Source: Phycisphaerae bacterium
GTDB lineage: Bacteria > Planctomycetota > Phycisphaerae > Phycisphaerales > SM1A02
DNA length: 13,451 nt
Direction of reading: 5' to 3'
Assembly (NCBI GenBank): GCA_018663565.1
Contig: JABJQE010000317.1
Location: 1-13,451 of the forward strand
The position numbers were made by a program, and so were the translations under genes. This document shows, piece by piece, positions 1-6,753 of this stretch (position 1 is the first letter of the stretch; each line of letters opens with the position of its first letter). The notes beneath the pieces are model-generated. The model worked only from the letters and a program-made list of their open reading frames with translations, was not told where the DNA came from and made no database searches.

Positions 1-1155
1 CTCTTTGGGGATGCGGTCGTCACCGTGCAGGCACCGGAAGCCAATGATTCAGATGTTCGAGATGTGCTTATTGAGATCAAAGAGAAGAACACTGGCTCAA
101 TCAATTTTGGCGTTGGCATCGGATCTGACTCTGGTGTACTAGGCAATATTTCGCTCACGCAGAACAACTTTGATCTGTTTGATGTTCCTGAGACGTTTGG
201 CGAATTTGCCCGCGGCCGAGCCTTTCGTGGTGCTGGCCAGCGATTCGCGATGAACTTCCAGCCGGGCACCGAGATTTTCGCCTACGACATTAGTTTGACT
301 GAGCCTCGGATCTTGGGGACGCCTTACTCGCTTGGCGGCTCAGCCGGGTACTTCAGGCGTATCTATTCGGGATCGGGCGGCGGCTACACCGAAGCGCGAA
401 GTTCAGTTGGGGCGGTGCTTAGTCGGCGGCTCGGGGATGTGTGGTATGCCTCGCTGCGGCTCGACGCAGCCAAGGTTAAACTCACAGATTTTGCGGCGGA
501 TGAGCCCGTTGAGATCCGTGCCGATGCGGGCCCTGAGACACTTATCAGCACTGGATTGGTGCTGACTCGCACTACCATTGATCGCATGGCTCGTCCGACT
601 CGGGGCAGCCGAACGCAATTGAATCTCACCAACTGGGGAGCGATTGGAGGCGATCGCAACTTCAATCGGGTGTCGGTTGATTACACGACCTATCTCGCGC
701 TGCACCGCGACTTCCTCGGCTGCGTGTCTACCTTGCGGCTCGATGGACAACTCGGCACAATCTTTGGTGGAGAATCGCCAACCTATGAGCGGTTCTATCT
801 GGGCGGTCGCTCATTCCGAGGCTTCGAATTTAGGACGATTTCCCCGAAGGGGTACGATGCGGCTGGCGTTTTGACCGACACGCCGATTGGGGGCACATTT
901 GTTGCCTTTCTTGGTGCTCAGTACCAGCGGCCGCTCATGGGCGAATTGCTTGACGGTGTGGTGTTTATCGATTCAGGCACGGTCACTGCTGATCCTGGGG
1001 TTGATCAATACAGAGTGTCGGTGGGTCTTGGTTTGCGGGTGTATATTTCCCAACTTGGACCAACTCCCCTAGCCTTTGATATCGCAGTTCCACTGGTCAA
1101 ACAAGAGGGTGACCAAACGCAGTTTTTTAGTTTCTCTGCGGATCTTCCGTTCTAG
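1..1155 (+). CDS. bamA: BamA (outer membrane protein assembly factor), C-terminal part, 5'-truncated by window edge
   Basis: This is the 3' part (384 codons) of an open frame that enters from outside the window, so an internal GTG at 25 is not the start. BamA is the Omp85-family barrel that inserts beta-barrel proteins into the outer membrane. The visible part begins at the end of the last POTRA domain (VLIEIKEKNTGSINFGVGIG marks the POTRA-to-barrel junction), and the rest is the Bac_surface_Ag barrel. The loop-6 signature appears as GGRSFRGFEF near base 810, equivalent to the conserved VRGF/Y motif. The strand VVFIDSGTV matches the FxDxGxV strand of the family. The protein ends in Phe (SADLPF), the usual C-terminal outer-membrane targeting residue. 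It is followed after 35 bases by two OmpH genes and then lpx genes, the classical bamA-skp-lpxD neighbourhood, which makes BamA more likely than TamA. Confidence 0.93.
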   Translation, partial: LFGDAVVTVQAPEANDSDVRDVLIEIKEKNTGSINFGVGIGSDSGVLGNISLTQNNFDLFDVPETFGEFARGRAFRGAGQRFAMNFQPGTEIFAYDISLTEPRILGTPYSLGGSAGYFRRIYSGSGGGYTEARSSVGAVLSRRLGDVWYASLRLDAAKVKLTDFAADEPVEIRADAGPETLISTGLVLTRTTIDRMARPTRGSRTQLNLTNWGAIGGDRNFNRVSVDYTTYLALHRDFLGCVSTLRLDGQLGTIFGGESPTYERFYLGGRSFRGFEFRTISPKGYDAAGVLTDTPIGGTFVAFLGAQYQRPLMGELLDGVVFIDSGTVTADPGVDQYRVSVGLGLRVYISQLGPTPLAFDIAVPLVKQEGDQTQFFSFSADLPF

Positions 1156-1179
1156 TATTCGGACTCATTCGCAGAAGTT

Positions 1180-1184
1180 GGAGG
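1180..1184 (+). promoter_or_regulatory. Shine-Dalgarno site of first OmpH gene
   Basis: GGAGG lies 6 bases before ATG 1191. It fixes that start over the in-frame ATG at 1209, which has no such site. Confidence 0.75.
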
Positions 1185-1190
1185 TTTGAG

Positions 1191-1820
1191 ATGCAACAGC
1201 GTGCCAGAATGTCCTTTTCCATGGTTGGTCTTGTGGCAGCAGGCCTGCTCACAGTTGGCCTGTTGCCGGGCGCCGCGGCCCAGCGATCCAGCAGCGGCCC
1301 TGTTGCTGTTGTGAATCTCAGCGGCGTGATGGGCGGCCTTGCAGAGCGAGCCGATGCGGAAGCGCAACTCCGAGCACGGGGCGAAGCAATCCGAGTAGAA
1401 GTTGATACTCGCCAGGCAAAGCTCCGCATCTTGCAGGAAGAGTTTGCCGCATTGACGACCCCTATCGAGCGCCTCGCCGCTGAGGAACGCGTTGATGCTG
1501 AACTCATTCAGTTCATGGCGTGGAATGAGCTGATGAAGCAGGAACTTGATAGCGAACGAGCACTGCTGCTCGAAAAACTTTATGTTGACATCATGGCGGC
1601 CGTGAAGCACATGGCCGAGTCTGATGGCATTGATCTTGTGCTTGTGCATGATTCATCGGGCGGTATTCAGACGTCGATGGATCCAGAGGCTCCGCCACTT
1701 GAGCAGCAGGTTCGCCAGCAAATCGCTATGCGGCGCATCGCATTTGCGGCGCCACGCATCGATCGCACCAGAGACGTCATCATTCGCATGAACAATGCCT
1801 ATAGCCCCCAATCTCCCTGA
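1191..1820 (+). CDS. OmpH/Skp-family periplasmic chaperone (first of two)
   Basis: A 209-residue protein with a clear Sec signal peptide: basic start, hydrophobic core, and a likely cut after residue 30 (PGAAA|Q). The mature part begins with a short beta segment (VAVVNLSGVMGGL) and then a long charged, heptad-like helical stretch (about 50-150). It returns to a strand (GIDLVLVHDSS) and ends with an IDRTRDVI motif, the layout of Skp/OmpH with its coiled-coil tentacles. Skp-type proteins form trimers that hold unfolded outer-membrane proteins in the periplasm for BamA. The protein is somewhat longer than E. coli Skp (161 residues with signal). It sits 35 bases after bamA and 23 bases before a second member of the family, so the three are probably co-transcribed. 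The family call is firm; the client range is not visible. Confidence 0.85.
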   Translation: MQQRARMSFSMVGLVAAGLLTVGLLPGAAAQRSSSGPVAVVNLSGVMGGLAERADAEAQLRARGEAIRVEVDTRQAKLRILQEEFAALTTPIERLAAEERVDAELIQFMAWNELMKQELDSERALLLEKLYVDIMAAVKHMAESDGIDLVLVHDSSGGIQTSMDPEAPPLEQQVRQQIAMRRIAFAAPRIDRTRDVIIRMNNAYSPQSP

Positions 1821-1827
1821 GACACCC

Positions 1828-1833
1828 AAGAGG
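1828..1833 (+). promoter_or_regulatory. Shine-Dalgarno site of second OmpH gene
   Basis: AAGAGG lies 10 bases before ATG 1844 but directly against a TTG at 1835. It supports the ATG as the start. Confidence 0.6.
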
Positions 1834-1843
1834 ATTGATTTCA

Positions 1844-2449
1844 ATGAAACGACACCTAGTAGGAATGAGTGTGGCCGTAGCGGTTCTCGCAACGAGCTTC
1901 GTTGGTTGGGAAGCGCTCGCTGGCCGATTAATGGCGAGCCCGACTATTGTCGGTACCGTGGACCTTCCGCGTGTGCTTGAGTCGCTTGAGGAGTGGCAGG
2001 CCGAAGTTGATCGCTCGCAGGTTGCCGCAGACCAGTTCCAAGAGAACCTCAAGCAGCGGTCAACTGAACTTGAAGCCCTTGATGCTGATCTTGAGGACTT
2101 TGTAGTCGGCACGCCCAAGTACATCGACGCGCAGCGGGTTGTCAAGAAAGCGGCAATTGATCTTCGAGCCTTTATGAGCTTGGCTGACATGCGAGAAGCT
2201 CGCACAAAGCAGCGAGCCATGCTGCGGATTTACAACCATATTCGTGATGCAAGTGGATCGTTGTCTAAGCAAGATGGATATGGACTCATTCTGATGAATG
2301 ACTCAGCCATTCCAATACCAGAGGACAGCCGTGATGTGCTTGGCGATATCTCAGCACGTCGGGTGCTCTTTGCGAGCAATACGATTGATGTCACGCAACC
2401 CCTCATCGACTTTATGAACACGCAGTGGCGTGCAGCTCACGGGAATTGA
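1844..2449 (+). CDS. OmpH/Skp-family periplasmic chaperone (second paralogue)
   Basis: A 201-residue protein starting at ATG 1844; an in-frame TTG at 1835 lies too close to the ribosome site. The N-terminus is a signal peptide (MKRHLVGMSVAVAVLATS), probably cut after ALA at residue 26 or shortly after. The order is the same as in the gene before it: short strand (IVGTVDLPRVLESL), a charged helical region of about 100 residues, a strand (GYGLILMNDSA) and a C-terminal RRVLFASNTIDVTQPLI. The latter lines up with RRIAFAAPRIDRTRDVI in the first paralogue. The two proteins are clearly diverged in the helices, so this is an old duplication rather than a recent repeat. Its stop codon lies one base before the proposed lpxD start. 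It probably has the same kind of periplasmic holdase role; a specialised client or a mixed trimer is possible but not shown. Confidence 0.83.
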   Translation: MKRHLVGMSVAVAVLATSFVGWEALAGRLMASPTIVGTVDLPRVLESLEEWQAEVDRSQVAADQFQENLKQRSTELEALDADLEDFVVGTPKYIDAQRVVKKAAIDLRAFMSLADMREARTKQRAMLRIYNHIRDASGSLSKQDGYGLILMNDSAIPIPEDSRDVLGDISARRVLFASNTIDVTQPLIDFMNTQWRAAHGN

Positions 2450-2450
2450 T

Positions 2451-3494
2451 GTGAGCGATGTACTGAGTATGCTCACCGCAGCTGGCATCGCCGAGCGACT
2501 AGGCGGTGAACTCGTTGGCTGTGGCGACCGCATGTTGACGGGCTTTGCCGGACTTGACGATGCGTCTGCTGGCGACTTGGTTTTTATTGCCAGCGGGAAG
2601 TGGGCGAATCGATGGGAGGCATCGTCGGCCAAGGTCGCATTGGTGACCCGCGGCGTTGAAGTGCCCGGGCACGACGCGAGCGAACGAACGTTGATTATGG
2701 TGGACGATGCTGAGATTGGCATCATGTTGTTGCTCGAGGCGGTCGCGGCCGAGCTTCGTCCGGCTCCAGGGCCTGGCATTCACCCAACAGCATCGGTTCA
2801 TGATGATGCTGTGCTTGGAGACGATGTGCATATCGGCGCCTCAGCGGTGGTCGAAGCTCATGCGAGGATCGGGGATGGGGTGGTTCTTCATGCCGGGGCT
2901 GTAGTGGGGCACAATGCGAGGGTTGGCGAGCATGCTGTGATTGGTATCAATGCGGTACTCGGCGCTTCATGCGAGCTTGGAGATCGGTCGATCCTGCACC
3001 CGTCGGCGGTCGTCGGCGCTGATGGCTTTGGATTTCGACCAGATCCGGAAACTGGTCTGCCACGCAGAATCCCACATTTGGGAACAGTTGAAATTGGCAA
3101 TGATGTCGAAATCGGGGCTGGGAGCTGCGTAGATCGGGGCAAGTTTGGACCGACTCGGGTAGGCGACGGGACCAAAATTGACAATGTGGTGCAAGTCGGT
3201 CACAACGTCCAAATCGGGCAGGGGGTGCTGATAGCGGCCCTTGCGGGGCTTGGGGGATCGTGCCAGATCGATGATGGAGCCGTGTTAGGGGCTCAGGTGG
3301 GTATTGCAGAACACGTCAAAATTGGAGCCGGTGCCCGCATAGCGGCCACAAGCGGCGTCATGCGGGATGTGCCCGAGGGCAAGGATTACGCGGGCACGCC
3401 AGCCCGCCCAGCACGTCAGACTTTGCGAGAGGTGGCCGCCCTTCGTAAACTGCCCGATCTTCTGGCTTCCATGCCTCGTCGGGAATCGTCCTGA
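2451..3494 (+). CDS. lpxD: LpxD, UDP-3-O-(3-hydroxyacyl)glucosamine N-acyltransferase
   Basis: LpxD adds the N-linked 3-hydroxyacyl chain to UDP-3-O-acyl-glucosamine, the third step of lipid A synthesis, in the cytoplasm. The product is 347 residues, close to E. coli LpxD (341). An N-terminal uridine-binding domain (about 1-105, with ITGFAG-like LTGFAGLDDASAGDLVF) is followed by a left-handed beta-helix of hexapeptide repeats (about 110-305). The LpxD signature DGFGF is at 191-195. His251 in VQVGHNVQIG matches the catalytic His239 of E. coli. The C-terminal helix begins at YAGTPARPARQTLRE. The start is not certain: GTG 2451 has a GGGA 6 bases upstream and follows the previous stop by one base. 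GTG 2430 would overlap the upstream gene, and ATG 2469 has no ribosome site. It lies between ompH and lpxC, as in many Gram-negatives. Confidence 0.93.
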   Translation: MSDVLSMLTAAGIAERLGGELVGCGDRMLTGFAGLDDASAGDLVFIASGKWANRWEASSAKVALVTRGVEVPGHDASERTLIMVDDAEIGIMLLLEAVAAELRPAPGPGIHPTASVHDDAVLGDDVHIGASAVVEAHARIGDGVVLHAGAVVGHNARVGEHAVIGINAVLGASCELGDRSILHPSAVVGADGFGFRPDPETGLPRRIPHLGTVEIGNDVEIGAGSCVDRGKFGPTRVGDGTKIDNVVQVGHNVQIGQGVLIAALAGLGGSCQIDDGAVLGAQVGIAEHVKIGAGARIAATSGVMRDVPEGKDYAGTPARPARQTLREVAALRKLPDLLASMPRRESS

Positions 3495-3525
3495 CCTCGC
3501 GTAGGCCTTGGCGTTTGTGAACTCA

Positions 3526-4887
3526 ATGGCCGATCAATCTAAACCTCAAACATCTCCCGAAGGCATCGCCAATCCGCAGCGTACGCTCGTTGCTGAGGCT
3601 GAGGTGTCTGGTAAGGGATTGATGCACGGCCAAGACGCCACGCTGCGGATGATGCCAGCGCCGATTGATCATGGCATTGTCTTTGAACGAATTGACTTGG
3701 ATCCACCGGTTCGAATTCCAGCTCAGGTGGAGTTTGCAATTGATCGAGATCGGCGAACAGCTATTCGAAATGGTGACGCAGTCATCGAAACCATAGAACA
3801 TTGCATGTCGGCATTGCGTGGATGTGGCATCGACAATATTTTGCTGCAACTCAATGGGCCTGAAGTACCACTTGGTGATGGGAGTGCCGATTCGTTTCTG
3901 GCAGCTATCGAGAGTGTTGGAACCGAGGCGCAGGATGCTCCGCGACATGTACTTCGTATTACCGAACCGATCGTATTGCATGAAGATGGCGCGATGCTCG
4001 CAGCCTTCCCCGCGACGGGCGACGAATTCCACGTTCTCTATGAACTTGACTACGGGTCACATGGCGACCGTATTCCCCGTCAGTCCTTCGCATTTACACT
4101 TGGTACGACTGAGTACAGCAACGAGGTCGCTTCGTCACGTACGTTCAGCTTGGCTGAAGAGGCGGCATCACTTCAAGAACAGGGCTTGTGTAGCCACTTG
4201 TCGCCGGCGGATGTGCTTGTCATTGGCGAAGATGGTCCGATTGATAACGCCTGGCGATTTGACGATGAGCCCGTTCGGCACAAGGTGCTTGATCTGATCG
4301 GCGATCTCATGCTCGTTGGCGGGCCAGTATGCGGCCACTTTGTGGCGAAGAAGTCGGGACACGCCCTAAACCGCCGCATGTGTCGTGCTATTCGAGAGCA
4401 AGCAGAAGAAGCCGAGCGAGCGAAGCGGGCTGCCGACGGTCGAACGATGGATATTCGGGCCATTCAACAAATCATGCCGCATCGTTATCCGATGTTGCTT
4501 GTTGATCGTGTCGTGGAAATTGACGGCAATAAGCGGGCAGTGGGCGTGAAGAATGTCACGATCAATGAGCCTTTCTTTTCGGGCCATTATCCAGGCACAC
4601 CAATCATGCCGGGCGTGTTGATTGTGGAGGCGATGGCTCAACTTGGCGGCTTGCTTCTGAGCCAAACGCTTGAACATACAGGCAAGATCGCGGTGCTATT
4701 GAGTCTTGATCGCGTGAAGCTTCGCCATCCAGTGACTCCCGGTGACCAGTTGATTCTCGAGGCTGAGACTATCCGGGCGAGTACGCGGACGGCCTCTATT
4801 CGTTGCAAGGCTCATGTTGGTGCCCGCGAGGTAGCGGGTGCACAGATTCGATTCATGATGGTGGATGCCGACCAGGCGCACGGCTGA
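3526..4887 (+). CDS. lpxC/fabZ: LpxC-FabZ fusion: UDP-3-O-acyl-GlcNAc deacetylase / 3-hydroxyacyl-ACP dehydratase
   Basis: One 453-residue frame carries two enzymes. Residues about 18-290 are LpxC, the zinc deacetylase that commits to lipid A. The zinc and catalytic residues are in place: IEH (Glu91, His92), RHKVLDLIGD (His252, Asp256, Asp260) and SGHALN (His279). After a charged linker (about 288-308, EQAEEAERAKRAADGR) comes FabZ (309-453), a hot-dog fold dehydratase. It begins MDIRAIQQIMPHRYPMLLVD and keeps the catalytic pair His354 (FSGHYPG) and Glu368 (VLIVEAMAQ). Both halves look complete and active. Such a fusion is known in Bacteroidetes/Chlorobi-type lineages. The start is uncertain: ATG 3526 is preferred over TTG 3508 and GTG 3517, since none has a good ribosome site and the first 18 residues are outside the domain. 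It sits between lpxD and lpxA. Confidence 0.95.
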   Translation: MADQSKPQTSPEGIANPQRTLVAEAEVSGKGLMHGQDATLRMMPAPIDHGIVFERIDLDPPVRIPAQVEFAIDRDRRTAIRNGDAVIETIEHCMSALRGCGIDNILLQLNGPEVPLGDGSADSFLAAIESVGTEAQDAPRHVLRITEPIVLHEDGAMLAAFPATGDEFHVLYELDYGSHGDRIPRQSFAFTLGTTEYSNEVASSRTFSLAEEAASLQEQGLCSHLSPADVLVIGEDGPIDNAWRFDDEPVRHKVLDLIGDLMLVGGPVCGHFVAKKSGHALNRRMCRAIREQAEEAERAKRAADGRTMDIRAIQQIMPHRYPMLLVDRVVEIDGNKRAVGVKNVTINEPFFSGHYPGTPIMPGVLIVEAMAQLGGLLLSQTLEHTGKIAVLLSLDRVKLRHPVTPGDQLILEAETIRASTRTASIRCKAHVGAREVAGAQIRFMMVDADQAHG

Positions 4888-4914
4888 GGAGCGCGGCGAC
4901 AGAATCGCCGCTTG

Positions 4915-5748
4915 ATGAAGATGTCCAGCATTCATCCCACTGCACTCATAGATTCTTCGGCAACACTCGGAGAAGGTGTGGAAGTCGGCCCGTATTCTGT
5001 TATCGGTGCTGATGTTCGTATTGGCGAAGGCTCTGTATTGATGAGCCATGTCACGGTTGAGGCACGGACCGTACTCGGGGATCGCAACCGTTTGCACCCA
5101 GGGTGCGTTCTTGGCGGCGAGCCCCAGGACCGCAAGTTTGCTGGCGAGCCTACGTGTTGCCGAATTGGCGATGACAATGACATTCGAGAACACGTCACAA
5201 TCCACCGTGGCACCGGAAACGGCGGCGGCGAGACTGTTGTTGGGTCAAATAATCTGATCATGGTCGGCGCCCACGTAGCGCATGACTGTTGTATCGGTGA
5301 TCGCACAGTGATTGCGAACCAAGTTATGTTGGCTGGTCACGTGGTGGTTGAAGATGGGGCATCAATCGGCGGCGGCGTGGGCGTTCATCACTTTGCGACG
5401 ATCGGCACACTGGCATTTGTCGGCGGACTTGCTCGAATTTCGCGAGATGTCCCCCCATTCATGATTGTTGAGGGGCACCCGGCTGAGGTGCGATCCGTCA
5501 ATGTGATTGGCATGCTTCGAAATGGATTTGAGCAATCGCATGTTGACGCGATGAAGGATGCATATCGACGCCTCTTTCGTCAGGCTGGCGCGGTGGCCAT
5601 TGAGTTGCCTGCGCTTCAGGCGGAGTATGCCGAGTTGTCTGCAGTGCAACATTTGTGCGCCGCTGTAGAAGCGGCTGCGAGTGGCGTGCATGGGCGAGCC
5701 CGTGAAGCGTCTCGGCCTGATGACAAATGGGTTGCTGGACGGAGCTGA
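4915..5748 (+). CDS. lpxA: LpxA, acyl-ACP:UDP-N-acetylglucosamine O-acyltransferase
   Basis: LpxA carries out the first step of lipid A synthesis, moving a 3-hydroxyacyl chain from ACP to the 3-OH of UDP-GlcNAc. The product has 277 residues (E. coli 262). Hexapeptide repeats start at once (IHPTALIDSSATLGEGVEVG) and form the left-handed beta-helix to about residue 185; a helical C-terminal domain follows (FEQSHVDAMKDAYRRLFR). The catalytic His is His123 in HVAHD (E. coli His125) and His142 in LAGH matches E. coli His144. Gly171 in FVGGLAR aligns without gaps to E. coli Gly173, the acyl-chain ruler position. The start could also be ATG 4921 (MSSIHPTA, a common LpxA beginning); TTG 4912 is less likely. 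No strong ribosome site is visible; a GAGGA at 4886-4890 is too far upstream. It is the last gene of the + strand cluster and converges with a - strand gene 21 bases away. Confidence 0.95.
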   Translation: MKMSSIHPTALIDSSATLGEGVEVGPYSVIGADVRIGEGSVLMSHVTVEARTVLGDRNRLHPGCVLGGEPQDRKFAGEPTCCRIGDDNDIREHVTIHRGTGNGGGETVVGSNNLIMVGAHVAHDCCIGDRTVIANQVMLAGHVVVEDGASIGGGVGVHHFATIGTLAFVGGLARISRDVPPFMIVEGHPAEVRSVNVIGMLRNGFEQSHVDAMKDAYRRLFRQAGAVAIELPALQAEYAELSAVQHLCAAVEAAASGVHGRAREASRPDDKWVAGRS

Positions 5749-5769
5749 TTTGCGTCAGGTACAACGATC

Positions 5770-6015
5770 TTATCCAAGGTCGTCGTCGTCTTCCTCGGTG
5801 TCGTCGCTTTCGTTATCTAGATAGTCATCCGCATCGTCATTCGTTTCATCATCGTTGTCGCGATCAGTGTATTCGGACGTGCCGTCGAAGTAGCTTTCAT
5901 TCTCTTCGTCGTCAATTGGCCAGAATGCTGCGTGCAGTGTTGCGTGGAGGTGGCCAAGCAACAGTTGAAGCGGGGTTTGGTCACTGATGGGGAATGTGAT
6001 TGTCATGGCCAGCAT
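5770..6015 (-). CDS. Small protein with highly acidic C-terminal tail, unknown function
   Basis: I do not recognise a family. The 81-residue product has a hydrophobic/aromatic N-terminal part (MTITFPISDQTPLQLLLGHLHATLHAAFWP, split here as MTITFPISDQ and following residues), which could form a short amphipathic helix. The last 47 residues contain 26 Asp or Glu, one Arg and no Lys. There is no signal peptide or membrane segment. An in-frame stop at 6046-6048 limits the start to the ATG at 6015 or the one at 6006; neither has a strong ribosome site. It follows the lipoprotein gene on the same strand by 76 bases, so the two may be co-transcribed, and converges on lpxA. GAC/GAT runs could arise by chance in GC-rich DNA, but the long unbroken acidic run with Asp, Glu and Asn mixed looks like coding sequence. 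An acidic tail could bind cations or a basic partner; that is inference. Confidence 0.55.
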   Translation of the reverse strand: MLAMTITFPISDQTPLQLLLGHLHATLHAAFWPIDDEENESYFDGTSEYTDRDNDDETNDDADDYLDNESDDTEEDDDDLG

Positions 6016-6091
6016 GCTCGGTACGCCTGAGAATGGGGAGGAGTGTCACTGCGCGAATTCTACCGATGCGCCGCTATCTGTCCAGTTCTAC

Positions 6092-6556
6092 TTACGGACC
6101 ATTTGCATCTGCGACTGGTTCTGCTCTCGCCCGCATTGTGGCAACGCCCGAGAAGGAAGCAGTTGGCCGATACCCCCACTCGGCCATTGTCTCGGCAGTC
6201 GTGCTGCTATCGAGATAGTGCAGAGAGCCATGGATCTTTACGCGAGTGCCTGCTCCGCTGCCAGCTGGGAGCACGATCGGCAGTTCTGCCATTCGGTCAA
6301 ATCCAGGCGCGAGCACCATGTCGCCTGAGTGGCGACCGGTCCAAGATCGTTGGCCCGAGACAGACACCGTGTAATCGAATTCAACCAACTTGATGGGGGT
6401 CTTGTTGGGATTCTCTACATGCACGTGAACAAGGCCCGCGGTCGCTGCGGTTGTTTGGTTAGTCACGTGAGCGTCGCCCGTGAGGCCAACGAGCGGTGCT
6501 GCGCTGCAGCCTGTGAGAAGTAGGAGAAATGGCACAATGAGGAGTCGAAGAGGCAT
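6092..6556 (-). CDS. LEA14/WHy-domain lipoprotein
   Basis: The 154-residue product starts MPLRLLIVPFLLLLTGCSAA, a lipoprotein signal with lipobox LTGC, so Cys16 should be lipidated. The mature part has the pattern of the LEA14/WHy (water stress and hypersensitive response) fold: GLVHVHVENPNKTPIKLVEF, then DYTVSVSGQ, and later ELPIVLPAG. The NPN motif followed by a beta-rich module is the family hallmark. Bacterial members are periplasmic or outer-membrane lipoproteins, often linked to stress or envelope functions, with no defined reaction. The frame extends upstream to an ATG at 6616, but that would put 20 polar residues ahead of the signal, so ATG 6556 is chosen. It is transcribed away from pilT and may form a pair with the acidic small gene downstream. 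The domain call rests on the motif pattern, without a profile search. Confidence 0.75.
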   Translation of the reverse strand: MPLRLLIVPFLLLLTGCSAAPLVGLTGDAHVTNQTTAATAGLVHVHVENPNKTPIKLVEFDYTVSVSGQRSWTGRHSGDMVLAPGFDRMAELPIVLPAGSGAGTRVKIHGSLHYLDSSTTAETMAEWGYRPTASFSGVATMRARAEPVADANGP

Positions 6557-6753
6557 GGGCGAACGATAGCACGCGGCGAGGGAGCAGGGGGGAGCTCCGC
6601 ACGGCGCTCGGCGCATCTGTCCCGGTATTTCTAGTTGGACGACTTATTTGGGGCACGATCGTGGCATCATTGTGGAATCGACCGGGCAAGGCTCAGGTGC
6701 ATCCTGGCACCGGTCGATGCAGAGGCAGGAAGCCATTTGGCCGGAGCCAACGC
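6557..6753 (+). promoter_or_regulatory. Divergent intergenic region between lipoprotein gene and pilT, probable promoters and pilT leader
   Basis: The two flanking genes point away from each other, so both promoters should lie here, although I see no convincing -35/-10 pair. It contains a perfect 10-base palindrome CACGATCGTG (6654-6663). It also holds two mutually exclusive short hairpins: GGTGC (6696-6700) with GCACC (6707-6711), or GCATC (6699-6703) with GATGC (6716-6720). The frame of pilT stays open through the second half from a GTG at 6661, but that stretch encodes an Arg/Gly-rich sequence unlike PilT. Confidence 0.4.
6743..6746 (+). promoter_or_regulatory. Shine-Dalgarno site of pilT
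   Basis: GGAG lies 7 bases before ATG 6754. That start gives the usual PilT N-terminus, so it decides against the GTG 93 bases upstream. Confidence 0.7.

Noticed and set aside
5764..5783. Hairpin ACGATC/GGTCGT between lpxA and the convergent gene as a terminator
   Set aside because: Only a 6-base stem with one G-T pair, an 8-base loop and no T-run on either strand.
5987..6393. Open frames on the + strand across the lipoprotein and acidic-protein region
   Set aside because: They are Cys/Arg/His-rich with no recognisable motif, while the - strand shows a lipobox and the LEA14 pattern.
6092..6616. Upstream ATG at 6616 for the lipoprotein
   Set aside because: It would place about 20 residues before a complete lipoprotein signal peptide.
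6661..6753. GTG start giving PilT a 31-residue N-terminal extension
   Set aside because: The extra residues are Arg/Gly-rich and unlike PilT, while ATG 6754 has a GGAG at the right distance and gives the normal PilT beginning.
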